Part shown: in pieces, positions 52,238-60,540 of the stretch
How the letters are laid out: each line of letters starts with the position of its first letter
Numbering within the stretch: the first letter of the stretch is position 1
Assembly (NCBI RefSeq): GCF_002204185.1
Contig: NZ_MXPU01000016.1
Location: forward strand, 1 to 64,000
DNA from: Rhizobium esperanzae
GTDB lineage: Bacteria > Pseudomonadota > Alphaproteobacteria > Rhizobiales > Rhizobiaceae
DNA: 64,000 bases
Reading direction: 5' to 3'
Program-made: the position numbers and the translations under genes
The notes under the pieces: model-generated
The model's database searches: none
The model's input: only the letters and a program-made list of their open reading frames with translations
Told to the model about the DNA's origin: nothing

Positions 52238-52689
52238 AACACGTCGATATCTTCACCGACGGCGCCTGCTCCGGCAATCCCGGCCCCGGCGGCTGGGGCG
52301 CCGTGCTGCGTTATGGCGACGTCGAAAAGGAGCTTTGCGGCGGCGAGGCGGAGACGACCAACAACCGCATGGAACTGCTGGCAGCGATCTCTGCCCTGCA
52401 GGCGCTGAAGACCCCTTGCGAGGTCGATCTCTATACCGACAGCGCCTACGTCAAGGACGGCATCTCCAAATGGATATTCGGCTGGAAGAAAAACGGCTGG
52501 AAGACATCGGACAAGAAGCCGGTGAAGAATGCCGAGCTCTGGCAGGCGCTGGAAGAAGCCCGCAACCGCCACAAGGTGACGCTGCACTGGGTCAAGGGCC
52601 ACGCCGGCCACCCGGAAAACGAACGCGCGGATGAACTTGCGCGCCGGGGCATGGAGCCCTTCAAGAAGGGCAAGGCAGTTTCGTTTTAG
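52234..52689 (+). CDS. rnhA: Ribonuclease HI
   Basis: RNase HI cuts the RNA strand of RNA-DNA hybrids. The 151-residue protein has the four catalytic acids in FTDGACSGNPGPGG (Asp), NNRMELLAAI (Glu), LYTDSAYVKDGI (Asp) and ENERADELARRG (Asp), plus the basic WVKGHAGH loop. It overlaps thrB by four bases (ATGA), so the two are coupled. Confidence 0.97.
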   Translation: MKHVDIFTDGACSGNPGPGGWGAVLRYGDVEKELCGGEAETTNNRMELLAAISALQALKTPCEVDLYTDSAYVKDGISKWIFGWKKNGWKTSDKKPVKNAELWQALEEARNRHKVTLHWVKGHAGHPENERADELARRGMEPFKKGKAVSF

Positions 52690-52770
52690 GGGTGTGCGGT
52701 TTTGCCGTTGCGCACCTCTCTCTATATTAAAGCACTGGCGGCATGAATGTGCCCGTCGGTTCAACCCAAT

Positions 52771-52860
52771 CTCCGTCATGCTCGGGCTTGACCCGAGCAT
52801 CCACGCCGACACCTACCAGCAGGGGCATGGATCCTCGGCTCAAGGCCGAGGATGACGGAA
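52771..52860. repeat. Dispersed repeat family B, copy 4 (complete)
   Basis: CTCCGTCATGCTCGGGCTTG, ACCCGAGCATCCACGCC and the inverted ATCCTCGGCTCAAGGCCGAGGATGACGG bracket a short centre. It is the best-preserved copy of family B in the window. It occupies the gap between rnhA and the convergent metallopeptidase gene; the rest of that 274-base gap holds nothing recognisable. Confidence 0.75.
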
Positions 52861-52963
52861 TATGTGGTGTCGTCCCGGCCAATTCGTCCCCGAAAGCCGA
52901 CAACGGGCGGAGGCGGACTCATCCGATAACGAGCACGGGATGAGGATGGGAGAGGCTTTGCTC

Positions 52964-54040
52964 TCACTGCTGCGGCGCCGTCGCCCCGGCCTGGATCAGC
53001 CGATGCAGATATTCGAGCTTGGCCACGACAGGCGACGACAGCACGAAGGGATAGGAATCCGGCTGGCCCATGCTGCGCTGGATGGCGTTGATCGCGATGC
53101 TGAGCGGCACCCAGGCGCTGACGAGCTGTTCGGCGCTCTTTGCCCTGTAGGGAAGGAAATCGACCTCGCCTGCTATTTCCTCGTGGCCGCGCGGATCGAT
53201 GGCGATGCCGAAGGCGCGGGCGGTCTCCAGTGTGTCGACGATGTGGAGGTAATGCGCGAAGCATTCGGCGAAATCCTCCCATGGGTGCGATGCGGCATAG
53301 GCGCTGATGAAATGATCCTGCCATCCCAAAGGCGGGCCGCCGGCATAGTGTTTTTGCAGGGCGGCCGCATAATCCTGCCGTTCGTCACCGAAGACGGCGC
53401 GGAATTCAGCAAGGCCGTCGCGATCGCGCACCAGTTTGTTCCAGATGAAATGGCCGGTCTCGTGGCGGAAATGGCCGAGCAGCGTGCGATAGGGCTCGTT
53501 CATCGAGCTGCGCGCCTGTTCGCGCGTCGCGTCGTCGGCTTCGGCGGCGCGGATGGTGATCAGGCCTTCCTCGTGGCCGGTCATAGCAGGCACGACATTG
53601 CCGTTGCCCTGCAGGGAATCTTCGAGGAAATCGAAGACCAGGCCGCCTTGCGGATCTTGGCCGCGATCGGGATGCGGCAGCTTCCAGCGCAAGAGCGAAT
53701 AGAAGAGATGACGCTGCGCCTGGCCGATGCGCCGCCAGCGGTCGATGCCGTCCTGCATGTCGGTATTCGGAACCAGCCGGTTGTGGCGGCAGGCGGTGCA
53801 GAATTCACTGTCGCTCTCGCCCTCCACCAGCCAGTTGCAGATGTCGAGGCCTGAATTGGCGCAGAAGCGCACGTGCCGGTCGGAATCGGAAACGAGCTGC
53901 CAGACCGTCTCGTCGCGCGGCTCCAGCGCATGCATGGCGAGGTCGCCGGGCAGGAAGCCGAGGCGATGGTTGCAGCGCACGCACCGGCGATTGTCGAAGT
54001 GGACGACCTGGTCGCAATTGTCGCAGGCAAAAAGTTTCAT
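52964..54040 (-). CDS. Putative zinc-binding metallopeptidase with N-terminal zinc ribbon
   Basis: The 358-residue protein starts with a zinc ribbon (CDNCDQVVHFDNRRCVRCNHRLG, two CxxC pairs) and two more CxxC-like positions (FCTACRHNRLVP). A zincin motif GHFRHETGHFIWN (HExxH) follows at about residue 190, with HPWEDFAECFAHYLHI as the Glu-containing third-ligand helix. It belongs to the DUF2248-like putative metallopeptidases found next to stress genes. The substrate is unknown. Confidence 0.87.
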   Translation of the reverse strand: MKLFACDNCDQVVHFDNRRCVRCNHRLGFLPGDLAMHALEPRDETVWQLVSDSDRHVRFCANSGLDICNWLVEGESDSEFCTACRHNRLVPNTDMQDGIDRWRRIGQAQRHLFYSLLRWKLPHPDRGQDPQGGLVFDFLEDSLQGNGNVVPAMTGHEEGLITIRAAEADDATREQARSSMNEPYRTLLGHFRHETGHFIWNKLVRDRDGLAEFRAVFGDERQDYAAALQKHYAGGPPLGWQDHFISAYAASHPWEDFAECFAHYLHIVDTLETARAFGIAIDPRGHEEIAGEVDFLPYRAKSAEQLVSAWVPLSIAINAIQRSMGQPDSYPFVLSSPVVAKLEYLHRLIQAGATAPQQ

Positions 54041-54076
54041 CGTACCGTTCTCTGCAAGGCAGCGGCGAATTAAAAT

Positions 54077-54102
54077 GCCTGCTGCGCGCGTGCGCAGCAG
54101 GC
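54077..54102 (-). terminator. Terminator hairpin after csbD-like gene
   Basis: GCCTGCTGCGC and GCGCAGCAGGC form a perfect 11-bp stem with a 4-base loop. Read on the minus strand it begins 25 bases after the CsbD stop and is followed by ATTTTAATT, a moderately U-rich tail. Confidence 0.7.
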
Positions 54103-54126
54103 CGGGTGAGGGGCTGAGCTGTTGGT

Positions 54127-54318
54127 TCAGAGCCGATCGACGGCGCCTTTGAGCTTGTCCTTGACCTTGCCTGTTGCGACCTGTCCCTTGCCCTTGGCTT
54201 CCTGGACGTCGCCCTCGGCCTGCATGTCGCGATTGCCCGTGGCCTTGCCGGCGGCCCGCTTGGTCTTGCCGGCAATTTCGTTTGCCTTGCCTGAAATCTT
54301 GTCGCTGGTGCTACCCAT
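54127..54318 (-). CDS. CsbD-family stress protein
   Basis: The 63-residue hydrophilic protein starts MGSTSDKISGKANEIAGK and is made of repeated KGxA/GKAKE-like units (KRAAGKATGN, DVQEAKGKGQVATGKVKD), the hallmark of CsbD/YjbJ. Such proteins accumulate under general stress; the mechanism is unknown. ATG 54318 follows GGAG at nine bases; the ATG at 54333 is less likely. Confidence 0.9.
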   Translation of the reverse strand: MGSTSDKISGKANEIAGKTKRAAGKATGNRDMQAEGDVQEAKGKGQVATGKVKDKLKGAVDRL

Positions 54319-54437
54319 CTGTGATGTCTCCATGCTTCGGCGTCGGACCTGTCGTCCGCGCGGAAAGGGAACGTCACTGGCGGCTATTCGTTCCCGCGAC
54401 CGTCAGGGAGCCGCGACCGTCTTGCGAGCCGCGACCG

Positions 54438-55043
54438 TCAGGCGTGGCCGGCCTCGGCCGATAGCATGGCGGCGTTGATGCCCATGCCGGCAAGCGCCCG
54501 CTCGTACTTGTCGTCGAGGTTGCGGTCAAAGATCAGTTCCTCATTGGCCGGGCAGGTGAGCCAGCCATTGTTGGCGACCTCGTTTTCGAGCTGGCCGGCC
54601 GCCCAGGAGGAATAGCCGAGCAGCATGGTCGCGCGCTTCGGCCCGGCGCCCTTGGAGATGGCGCGCACGATATCGAGGGTCGCCGTCAGGCAGATGTCGT
54701 CGCTGACCGGGATTGAGGAGTCGCTGGCATAATCGTCCGAATGCAGCACGAAACCGCGGCCGCTCTCCACCGGGCCGCCCGTCTGGATCGGGAAATCGCG
54801 CGCCCGCTGCGGCAGCACGATCGGTTCTTCCTGCTTGATCATGTCGAGATGCTGGAGCACGTCGGTGAAGGTGAGGCTCTGCGGCCGGTTGATGACGAAG
54901 CCCATGGCACCGGCATCCGAATGCGCGCAGATGTAAATCACCGTGCGCGCAAAATTGCGGTCTTCCATGCCCGGCATGGCGATGAGGAACTGGCCATCGA
55001 AGAAGCCACGTTCCCGTCTGTTCTTCAGCGTAGATAAGGACAT
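54438..55043 (-). CDS. YqgE/AlgH family protein
   Basis: The 201-residue protein has the DUF179 pattern: GQFLIAMPGMEDRNFARTVIYICAH, GAMGFVINRP, TGGPVESGRGFVLHS and LLGYSSWAAGQLENEVANNGWL. AlgH was linked to alginate control in Pseudomonas, but the biochemical role is unknown. The last codons lie in a small direct-repeat cluster (54392-54440). It diverges from the DsbD-like gene. Confidence 0.94.
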   Translation of the reverse strand: MSLSTLKNRRERGFFDGQFLIAMPGMEDRNFARTVIYICAHSDAGAMGFVINRPQSLTFTDVLQHLDMIKQEEPIVLPQRARDFPIQTGGPVESGRGFVLHSDDYASDSSIPVSDDICLTATLDIVRAISKGAGPKRATMLLGYSSWAAGQLENEVANNGWLTCPANEELIFDRNLDDKYERALAGMGINAAMLSAEAGHA

Positions 55044-55184
55044 CGTTCCTCCTGCTGCCAGACCGCATCAAGGCCCCGACAAGAGAAAGATGGGCCAATG
55101 TCACAAATCAATCAACCGAAAATGAAGATTTAAATGGCTGCTTCTTCTGGCGGCCGGAGAGCACTTTCGGTAAACCGTTGTTCC

Positions 55185-56021
55185 ATGATGATTATTTTCA
55201 TGGCCCCGCGTCGGCTTTTGATGGCGGTCATTTCCGTGACCGCGGCTCTCGGCCCTTTTTGTTCCGCCAGGGCGGAAATGAGCGCCTGGGCCGAGGCCGA
55301 GGGCGGCCGCATGCGCCTCGTGGCGCTGGCGCCCGACGCCGGCGGCAAAATCCGCGCCGGCCTGCAGATCGAACCGAAACCCGGCTGGATCACCTATTGG
55401 CGCGAGCCCGGCAACAGCGGCATTCCGCCTCAGGTCACCATCGCGCCGGCCAGCGGCGTCACGCTCGACGCCATTGGCTATCCCGTCCCGAAGCATTTTT
55501 TCAAAGACGGGATCGAGGATATCGCCTATGACGCGCCGGTGACGTTGCCGCTGTCGTTGATGGCTGGGAAAGGCGAGATCAAGATCGACGCCTCGGCCTT
55601 CATCGGCATCTGCAAGGATATCTGCGTTCCCTTCCAGGCGAATTTGAGCCTGAAGCTCGGCCGCGCCATGCAGTCGCATCCGGAGGAAGAGGCGATCCTT
55701 GCGGCCGCTGATGCGACGCTGCCGAAACCGCCTTCGGATGATTTCAAGGTGACGGCGCATGCGATCTCACCTGATCGGAAGACGCTGTCGCTGACGCTCG
55801 CCTTGCCGGGTGGCGGGAAGGGCGCCCCCGATATCATCGTCACCGGCCCGAGCGGTTATGCCTTCACCAAGCAGAGCGGCGGCAAACGCGATGGGGCCAC
55901 CTTCAAGACCGATATGGCAATCGGCAAGCTGCCCAAGGATTACGACATGTCAGGCAAGCGCTGGGGCGTGCTTGTTATCGATGGCGACAGGGCGATAGAG
56001 ACCACGCTTGCCTTTGACTGA
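55185..56021 (+). CDS. DsbD-alpha/ScsB-like periplasmic thiol protein
   Basis: The 278-residue protein has a signal peptide (hydrophobic segment LLMAVISVTAALGPF) and a domain like the N-terminal part of DsbD or ScsB: GLQIEPKPGWITYWREPGNSGIPP and the cysteine motif FIGICKDICVPFQA (CxxxC). It may relay reductant to periplasmic thiols; the membrane and thioredoxin parts of DsbD are absent. Starts at 55134, 55185 and 55188 are possible; none has a clear ribosome-binding site. Confidence 0.8.
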   Translation: MMIIFMAPRRLLMAVISVTAALGPFCSARAEMSAWAEAEGGRMRLVALAPDAGGKIRAGLQIEPKPGWITYWREPGNSGIPPQVTIAPASGVTLDAIGYPVPKHFFKDGIEDIAYDAPVTLPLSLMAGKGEIKIDASAFIGICKDICVPFQANLSLKLGRAMQSHPEEEAILAAADATLPKPPSDDFKVTAHAISPDRKTLSLTLALPGGGKGAPDIIVTGPSGYAFTKQSGGKRDGATFKTDMAIGKLPKDYDMSGKRWGVLVIDGDRAIETTLAFD

Positions 56022-56101
56022 CCGGCACTTATAGTCGCCACCATCCCCCGCGGCGCCCGCCGCAGAGCCCGCACCCAGCAACAGAACCCGAGGAGAAAAC
56101 C

Positions 56102-56587
56102 ATGACCATCGCGATCGGCGACAAGCTTCCGGCCGCCACCTTCAAGGAAAAGACCGCCGACGGCCCGGTCGAAATCACCACCGAGCAGCTCTTCGCCGGC
56201 AAGCGCGTCGTGCTCTTTGCCGTGCCGGGCGCCTTCACGCCCACCTGCTCGCTGAATCATCTGCCGGGTTATCTCGAAAACCGCGACACCATCCTCGGCA
56301 AGGGCGTCGACGACATCGCCGTTCTCGCCGTCAACGACTGGCATGTGATGGGCGCCTGGGCGCAGTCTTCGGGCGGCCTCGGCAAGATCCACTTCCTCGC
56401 CGATTGGGACGCCGCCTTCACCAAAGCCGTCGGTCTTGAAGCCGACCTCTCCGCCGGCGGCCTCGGCCTGCGCTCCAAGCGCTATTCGATGCTGGTCGAA
56501 GACGGCGTGGTCAAGGCCCTCAACGTCGAGGAAAGCCCCGGCCAGGCGACGGTTTCCGGCGCGGCGGCGATGCTGGAACTGCTCTGA
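56102..56587 (+). CDS. Peroxiredoxin (Prx5/AhpE-like, redoxin)
   Basis: The 161-residue protein reduces peroxides through the peroxidatic Cys in PGAFTPTCSLNHLPGY (PxxxTxxC). VLAVNDWHVMGAW and SKRYSMLVEDGVVKALNVEE are typical of the Prx5 subfamily, which may use glutathione or glutaredoxin. GAGGAGAAAACC precedes the ATG. An intrinsic terminator follows. Confidence 0.95.
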   Translation: MTIAIGDKLPAATFKEKTADGPVEITTEQLFAGKRVVLFAVPGAFTPTCSLNHLPGYLENRDTILGKGVDDIAVLAVNDWHVMGAWAQSSGGLGKIHFLADWDAAFTKAVGLEADLSAGGLGLRSKRYSMLVEDGVVKALNVEESPGQATVSGAAAMLELL

Positions 56588-56606
56588 GTTTTGATTCCGA
56601 GAGATG

Positions 56607-56638
56607 AAAAGGGCGGCGGCCGTTCGGTCGCCCTTTTT
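56607..56638 (+). terminator. Intrinsic terminator after the peroxiredoxin gene
   Basis: AAAAGGGCG and CGCCCTTTT make a 9-bp stem around a GC-rich loop, followed by further T residues. It begins 20 bases after the stop codon. Confidence 0.85.
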
Positions 56639-56668
56639 GTTGTTTGTTGACGACGTCGGCGCACCCGC

Positions 56669-56750
56669 CTCGTCCTTCGAGGCCCCTGCGGGGCGCCTGA
56701 GGATGAGGCTCTCTGGAACGTCGGCGCTTGCTTCTCTGAGCCTCATCGCC
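56669..56750. repeat. Dispersed palindromic repeat family C
   Basis: CGTCCTTCGAGGCCCCTGC with GGGGCGCCTGAGGATGAGG forms an imperfect palindrome, followed by an inverted GAGCCTCATCG. I recall this type of element from many rhizobial intergenic regions. It is the only copy in the window and lies upstream of the zinc-transporter promoter. Confidence 0.55.
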
Positions 56751-56823
56751 GCCCAGACAAAAGGCGAGGCAGACAACCGCGGAATTCACCAACGTCCCGC
56801 TCCGCCTCAATCTTGCCGCAATC

Positions 56824-56853
56824 GTTATAACATAACCGTAATGTTATTACATT
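56824..56853. promoter_or_regulatory. Tandem Zur-like boxes upstream of the zinc ABC importer
   Basis: GTTATAACATAAC (56824-56836; GTTAT/ATAAC arms) and AATGTTATTACATT (56840-56853; AATGT/ACATT arms) are adjacent AT-rich palindromes in a GC-rich region. Each matches about 13 of 18 bases of the GTTATGTTATAACATAAC-like Zur motif I recall for Rhizobiales. They end 12 bases before the first ATG, where a repressor would block transcription. Confidence 0.7.
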
Positions 56854-56865
56854 GTAGGATCAGCC

Positions 56866-56994
56866 ATGTCGCCGAGCCCCGACCGCCTTACCATCAGCCT
56901 TATGGGACAATCGGCCTTATTGAGGGTAGTCGGCGTCGCACTGGTCATTGCCGTTCTCTGGCTCGCCATCCACTGGGCGGTTCTGCTGCCATGA
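56866..56994 (+). CDS. Small single-helix membrane protein, first gene of the zinc importer operon
   Basis: The 42-residue protein (MSPSPDRLTISLMG…) has one hydrophobic helix (LLRVVGVALVIAVLWLAIHWAVLL). AGGA lies six bases before ATG 56866, and its TGA overlaps the ATG of the ATPase gene (ATGA), so translation is coupled. It lies directly behind the Zur-like boxes. I do not recognise a family; a regulatory or stabilising subunit of the importer is an inference from position. Confidence 0.65.
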   Translation: MSPSPDRLTISLMGQSALLRVVGVALVIAVLWLAIHWAVLLP

Positions 56995-57740
56995 CGCCGT
57001 TGATCCGTCTCGACGATCTCACGATCGCCTATGACCGTCACCCGGCCGTCCATCATGTCTCCGGCGTCTTTGCGCCGGGCAGCCTGACGGCGATTGCCGG
57101 GCCGAACGGGGCGGGCAAGTCGACGCTGCTGAAGGCGATTATGGGGGAGCTTCGCCCGGCCGAAGGCAGGGTCGAGCACCGGCTGGCACGGGCGGAATTC
57201 GGCTATCTCCCGCAGGCGGCCGAGATCGATCGGCGCTTTCCGATCTCGGTCATCGACACCGTCATGCTCGGCGCCTGGAAGGCGAGCGGAGCCTTCGGCC
57301 GCGTGGCACCCGCCGATGTGAAACGGGCGGGCGAGGCGCTGGCCGCCGTCGGTCTCGATGGTTTCGGCAGGCGCCATGTCGGCTCGCTCTCGGCCGGCCA
57401 GTTCCAGCGTGTGCTCTTTGCCCGCCTGCTCTTGCAGGATGCCGGCGTCATCCTGCTCGACGAGCCGTTCACCGCAATCGATGCCCGCACGACCAGGGAT
57501 CTCCTCGATATCGTCACCCGCTGGCATGGCGAGGGCCGCACCGTCATAGCCGTGCTGCATGATTTCGAGCTCGTCCGGACGCATTTCCCCCAAACCCTGC
57601 TGCTTGCCCGCGAACTGGTGGGCTGGGGGCCGACCGGCGACGTCATGTCCTCTGCCAATCTTCTGAAAGCCCGCGCCATGGCCGAGCGCTGGGATGAGGA
57701 TGCGGCGGCCTGTGAACCGGAAGAGGCGCCGGCGGCATGA
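56991..57740 (+). CDS. znuC: Zinc/manganese ABC transporter ATPase
   Basis: The 249-residue ATPase has Walker A GPNGAGKST, Q-loop LPQAAEID, signature LSAGQFQRVLFARLLL (LSAGQ), Walker B VILLDEPFTAID and switch His VLHDFE. It energises metal uptake with the permease and binding protein encoded downstream. Zinc is preferred over manganese only because of the Zur-like boxes. The order ATPase-permease-binding protein resembles Agrobacterium troCBA. Its end overlaps the permease start by four bases. Confidence 0.92.
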   Translation: MTPLIRLDDLTIAYDRHPAVHHVSGVFAPGSLTAIAGPNGAGKSTLLKAIMGELRPAEGRVEHRLARAEFGYLPQAAEIDRRFPISVIDTVMLGAWKASGAFGRVAPADVKRAGEALAAVGLDGFGRRHVGSLSAGQFQRVLFARLLLQDAGVILLDEPFTAIDARTTRDLLDIVTRWHGEGRTVIAVLHDFELVRTHFPQTLLLARELVGWGPTGDVMSSANLLKARAMAERWDEDAAACEPEEAPAA

Positions 57741-58609
57741 CGGCTTACGATCTCTTCCTCGCGCCCTTTGCCGATTTCGGTTTCATGCGCCGCGCCCTTG
57801 TCGCCTGCCTCTGCCTCGGACTCGGCTCTGGGCCGATCGGCGTCTTCCTGATGCTGCGGCGCATGAGCCTGATGGGCGATGCCATGAGCCATGCCGTGCT
57901 GCCGGGGGCGGCGCTCGGTTATCTCATTGCCGGCTCGCTGTCGCTGACGGCGATGGGCCTCGGCGGTCTTGTCGCCGGCCTGTCGGTGGCGCTGCTGTCC
58001 GGCGCCGTCAGCCGCATGACGGTGCTGCGCGAGGATGCAAGCTTTGCCAGCTTCTATCTCGCCTCGCTGGCGCTCGGCGTACTGATCGTCTCGCTGCGGG
58101 GCTCGAACATCGATTTGCTGCACGTGCTCTTCGGCACCATCCTGGCGATCGATGCGCCGGCACTTTACCAGATCGGTGCGATCACCTCGCTGACGCTTCT
58201 CATCCTCGCCGCCATCTACCGGCCGCTGGTGGCCGAATGTTTCGACCCGGGTTTCTTGAGAGCCGTCGGCGGGCGCGGGCCGGTCTATCACGTCCTCTTC
58301 CTGCTGCTGGTAGTGCTGAACCTCGTCGCCAGCTTTCAGGCGCTCGGCACGCTGATGGCGGTCGGCCTGATGATGCTGCCGGCGGCCATCGCCCAGCTCT
58401 GGTCGCGCAGCCTGCCTGTCATGATGCTGATCGCCACCGTCAGCGCCGCCGCCTCCGGCTATCTCGGCCTGATCGCCTCCTACCATCTCGAACTCGCCTC
58501 CGGCCCGACGATCATCATGACGGCGGCGCTGTTCTACGCCGTTTCAATCCTCTTCGCGCCTTCCGGCATCGCCCGGCGCTTCTTTCCTCGCCCGCATCTG
58601 AAGGGCTGA
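57737..58609 (+). CDS. znuB: Zinc/manganese ABC transporter permease
   Basis: This is an ABC-3 family inner-membrane permease of 290 residues with about eight helices: GVFLMLRRMSLMGDAMSHAVLPGAALGYL is the family signature, and LHVLFGTILAIDAP and ALGTLMAVGLMMLPAAIAQLW are typical. It overlaps the ATPase gene (ATGA). The ATPase coupling loop is in the first signature. Confidence 0.94.
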   Translation: MTAYDLFLAPFADFGFMRRALVACLCLGLGSGPIGVFLMLRRMSLMGDAMSHAVLPGAALGYLIAGSLSLTAMGLGGLVAGLSVALLSGAVSRMTVLREDASFASFYLASLALGVLIVSLRGSNIDLLHVLFGTILAIDAPALYQIGAITSLTLLILAAIYRPLVAECFDPGFLRAVGGRGPVYHVLFLLLVVLNLVASFQALGTLMAVGLMMLPAAIAQLWSRSLPVMMLIATVSAAASGYLGLIASYHLELASGPTIIMTAALFYAVSILFAPSGIARRFFPRPHLKG

Positions 58610-58625
58610 TTTCAAGGAGACTTCG

Positions 58626-59528
58626 ATGATATCGCACAGACTGCTTCTCTCGGCCGCCGTAGTTCCCGCGCTGATGGCGCTGTCGGCCGCGCCCGCTTTC
58701 GCCGAAACGCTGAAGGTTGTGGCGTCCTTCACCGTGCTTGCCGATGTGGTCAAACAGGTCGGCGGCGACCATGTTCATGTCACGAGCCTCGTCGGGCCTA
58801 ATGGCGATCCTCATGAATTCGAGCCGTCGCCGGCCGATGCGAAGAATTTGAAGGCGGCCGAGGTCACCTTCGTCAGCGGCGAAGGGCTGGAAGGCTGGAT
58901 GGAGCGGCTGATCACCGCCTCGGGCTACAAGGGCAAGCCGGTGACGGTCTCCGATGGCATTGCCACCCGCACCATGGAAGAGGACGGCGAAAAAATCACC
59001 GATCCGCATGTCTGGAACAGCCCGGTCAACGTCAAGGTCTGGGTCGCCAATATCGAAAAGGCGCTGTCATCAGCCGATCCCGCCGACGCCGCCGCCTTCA
59101 AGGCCAATGCCGAGAAATACACGAAGACGCTGGATGAGCTGAACGCCTATGCCCATGCGAAATTCGACGCGATCGCCGAGGATCGCCGCAAGGTGCTGAC
59201 CAGCCACGACGCCTTCGGCTATTTCGGCCGCGAATACAAGGTGAGCTTCCTGGCGCCGCTCGGTCTCTCCACCGAGAGCGAGGCCTCGGCCGCCGGCGTC
59301 GCCAAGCTGATCGAACAGATCAAGAGCGAGCACGTGAAGGCCTATTTCTTCGAAAATTCCAACGATCCGCGCCTGGTCAAGCAGGTCGCCAAGGCTACCG
59401 GCGCCGAACCCGGCGGTGAGCTCTTTGTCGAATCGCTCTCCGATGCCAAGGGCCCGGCGCCGACCTATGAGAAGATGTTCCGCTACAATGTCGACCAGCT
59501 CGCCGCGGCCATGGCCAAGTCGAGCTGA
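58626..59528 (+). CDS. znuA: Zinc/manganese ABC transporter substrate-binding protein
   Basis: The 300-residue cluster A-I binding protein has a signal peptide (cut near APAFAE) and the metal ligands in NGDPHEFEPSP (His), DPHVWNSP (His), SHDAFGYFGREY (His) and FFENSNDPRLV (Asp). It lacks the long His-rich loop of classical ZnuA, so it resembles TroA/MntC-like proteins too. AAGGAG precedes the ATG. It ends the operon. Confidence 0.92.
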   Translation: MISHRLLLSAAVVPALMALSAAPAFAETLKVVASFTVLADVVKQVGGDHVHVTSLVGPNGDPHEFEPSPADAKNLKAAEVTFVSGEGLEGWMERLITASGYKGKPVTVSDGIATRTMEEDGEKITDPHVWNSPVNVKVWVANIEKALSSADPADAAAFKANAEKYTKTLDELNAYAHAKFDAIAEDRRKVLTSHDAFGYFGREYKVSFLAPLGLSTESEASAAGVAKLIEQIKSEHVKAYFFENSNDPRLVKQVAKATGAEPGGELFVESLSDAKGPAPTYEKMFRYNVDQLAAAMAKSS

Positions 59529-59560
59529 GGACCGAGGCCTCGGGGTCGTGCGCCGCTGCG

Positions 59561-60124
59561 CTAGCGGCGCTCGACACCCTTTGCCGTCAGGATATCGTCA
59601 ACGGCAGTCGAGGTCAGAAACGCCGAGAGCTGCCTGGCGGCTTCTGCATCACGCGGATCGGCGCTGACGCCGACGGCGAAGTCGATGTAACTTTGGAGCT
59701 CTGCCGGAAACCGGCCGGCGAGCACGACGTCGGGAGCGGCTGCGAGAATCGACGTCACGGGAACGACGGCCAGCTCGGCCTCCCCACGGCTGACCGCCGC
59801 CGCCGTCTGCCCTCCCGGTACGGCCACGAGTTTGGGCTTCACCTCATCGGCTATTCCCAGGCGATCCAGCAAACCGCAGAAGTAGCTGCCGCTGGTTCCG
59901 TCACTGGCGTAAGCGATCGTTTCGGCGCTCTTCAATGCGTGTACGAATGCGACGACCGATCCCATGTCGAGTGGCCGGCTGCCCGCCTTTGCGGCCACAC
60001 CCATCCCGACTCGGCCAAACCTGACCTGGCTCCCTGCCTTGACCTTCCCCGTGGCAGTCAAGTCCTGAACCATGGACGGATTGATGAACGGATCGCAGCT
60101 GCGTTCCGCAACTGCCGGCCGTTC
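59561..60124 (-). pseudogene. Truncated ModA-like ABC substrate-binding protein
   Basis: The open frame runs from just after the Dabb stop (60125) to a TGA at 59561. It matches the C-terminal two-thirds of molybdate-type binding proteins: GKVKAGSQVRFGRVGMGVAAKAG, TIAYASDGTSGSYFCGLLDRLGI, AVSRGEAELAVVPVTSILAAAP and DPRDAEAARQLSAFLTSTAV. The signal peptide and first lobe, about 80 residues, are absent. An ATG at 60073 could start a 170-residue product. It is most likely a deletion remnant. Confidence 0.75.
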
Positions 60125-60433
60125 TCACAGATTGAGGTCGAAGACCAGGATGCCGGCAAGGCCGCCATCCGTCGAGGAGACGATACGCTCGCCGACGGCC
60201 ACATGGGCGGGATGGACGAGATAGGCATCCCGCGCTTCGGCGCTTTCGAAGGTCACCGCAAAACCATCGACGAAGCCGGCATGCAGGCCTTCGGGTGAAA
60301 CATTCGGCCCGTATTTGATATCCAATATGCCGGGGATGACCTGTTTCAATGCGACGATCGCGTCGAACAGCGATTGCTTGTCGTCCATCGTCATCGCCGT
60401 CTTCAGCCGCAGGAACACGCAGTGCAGGATCAT
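60125..60433 (-). CDS. Dabb (stress-responsive alpha/beta barrel) domain protein
   Basis: The 102-residue ferredoxin-like-fold protein begins MILHCVFLRLKTAMTMDD and contains GILDIKYGPNVSPEG and DGFAVTFESAEARDAYLVHPAHVAVGE, the Dabb signature with its conserved His. The function is not known. GGGAGGA lies six bases before the ATG. The truncated ModA-like frame begins right after its stop. Confidence 0.9.
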   Translation of the reverse strand: MILHCVFLRLKTAMTMDDKQSLFDAIVALKQVIPGILDIKYGPNVSPEGLHAGFVDGFAVTFESAEARDAYLVHPAHVAVGERIVSSTDGGLAGILVFDLNL

Positions 60434-60540
60434 TATGGTCCTCCCGATTTTCTCGAGAGGAGAATAGCGGCCAAAGCCGGGAGGGCAATGAGATTTATTT
60501 TTGACGCCGGTCGTTGGCCGAGCGCCGGAGGAGGCCGGGC

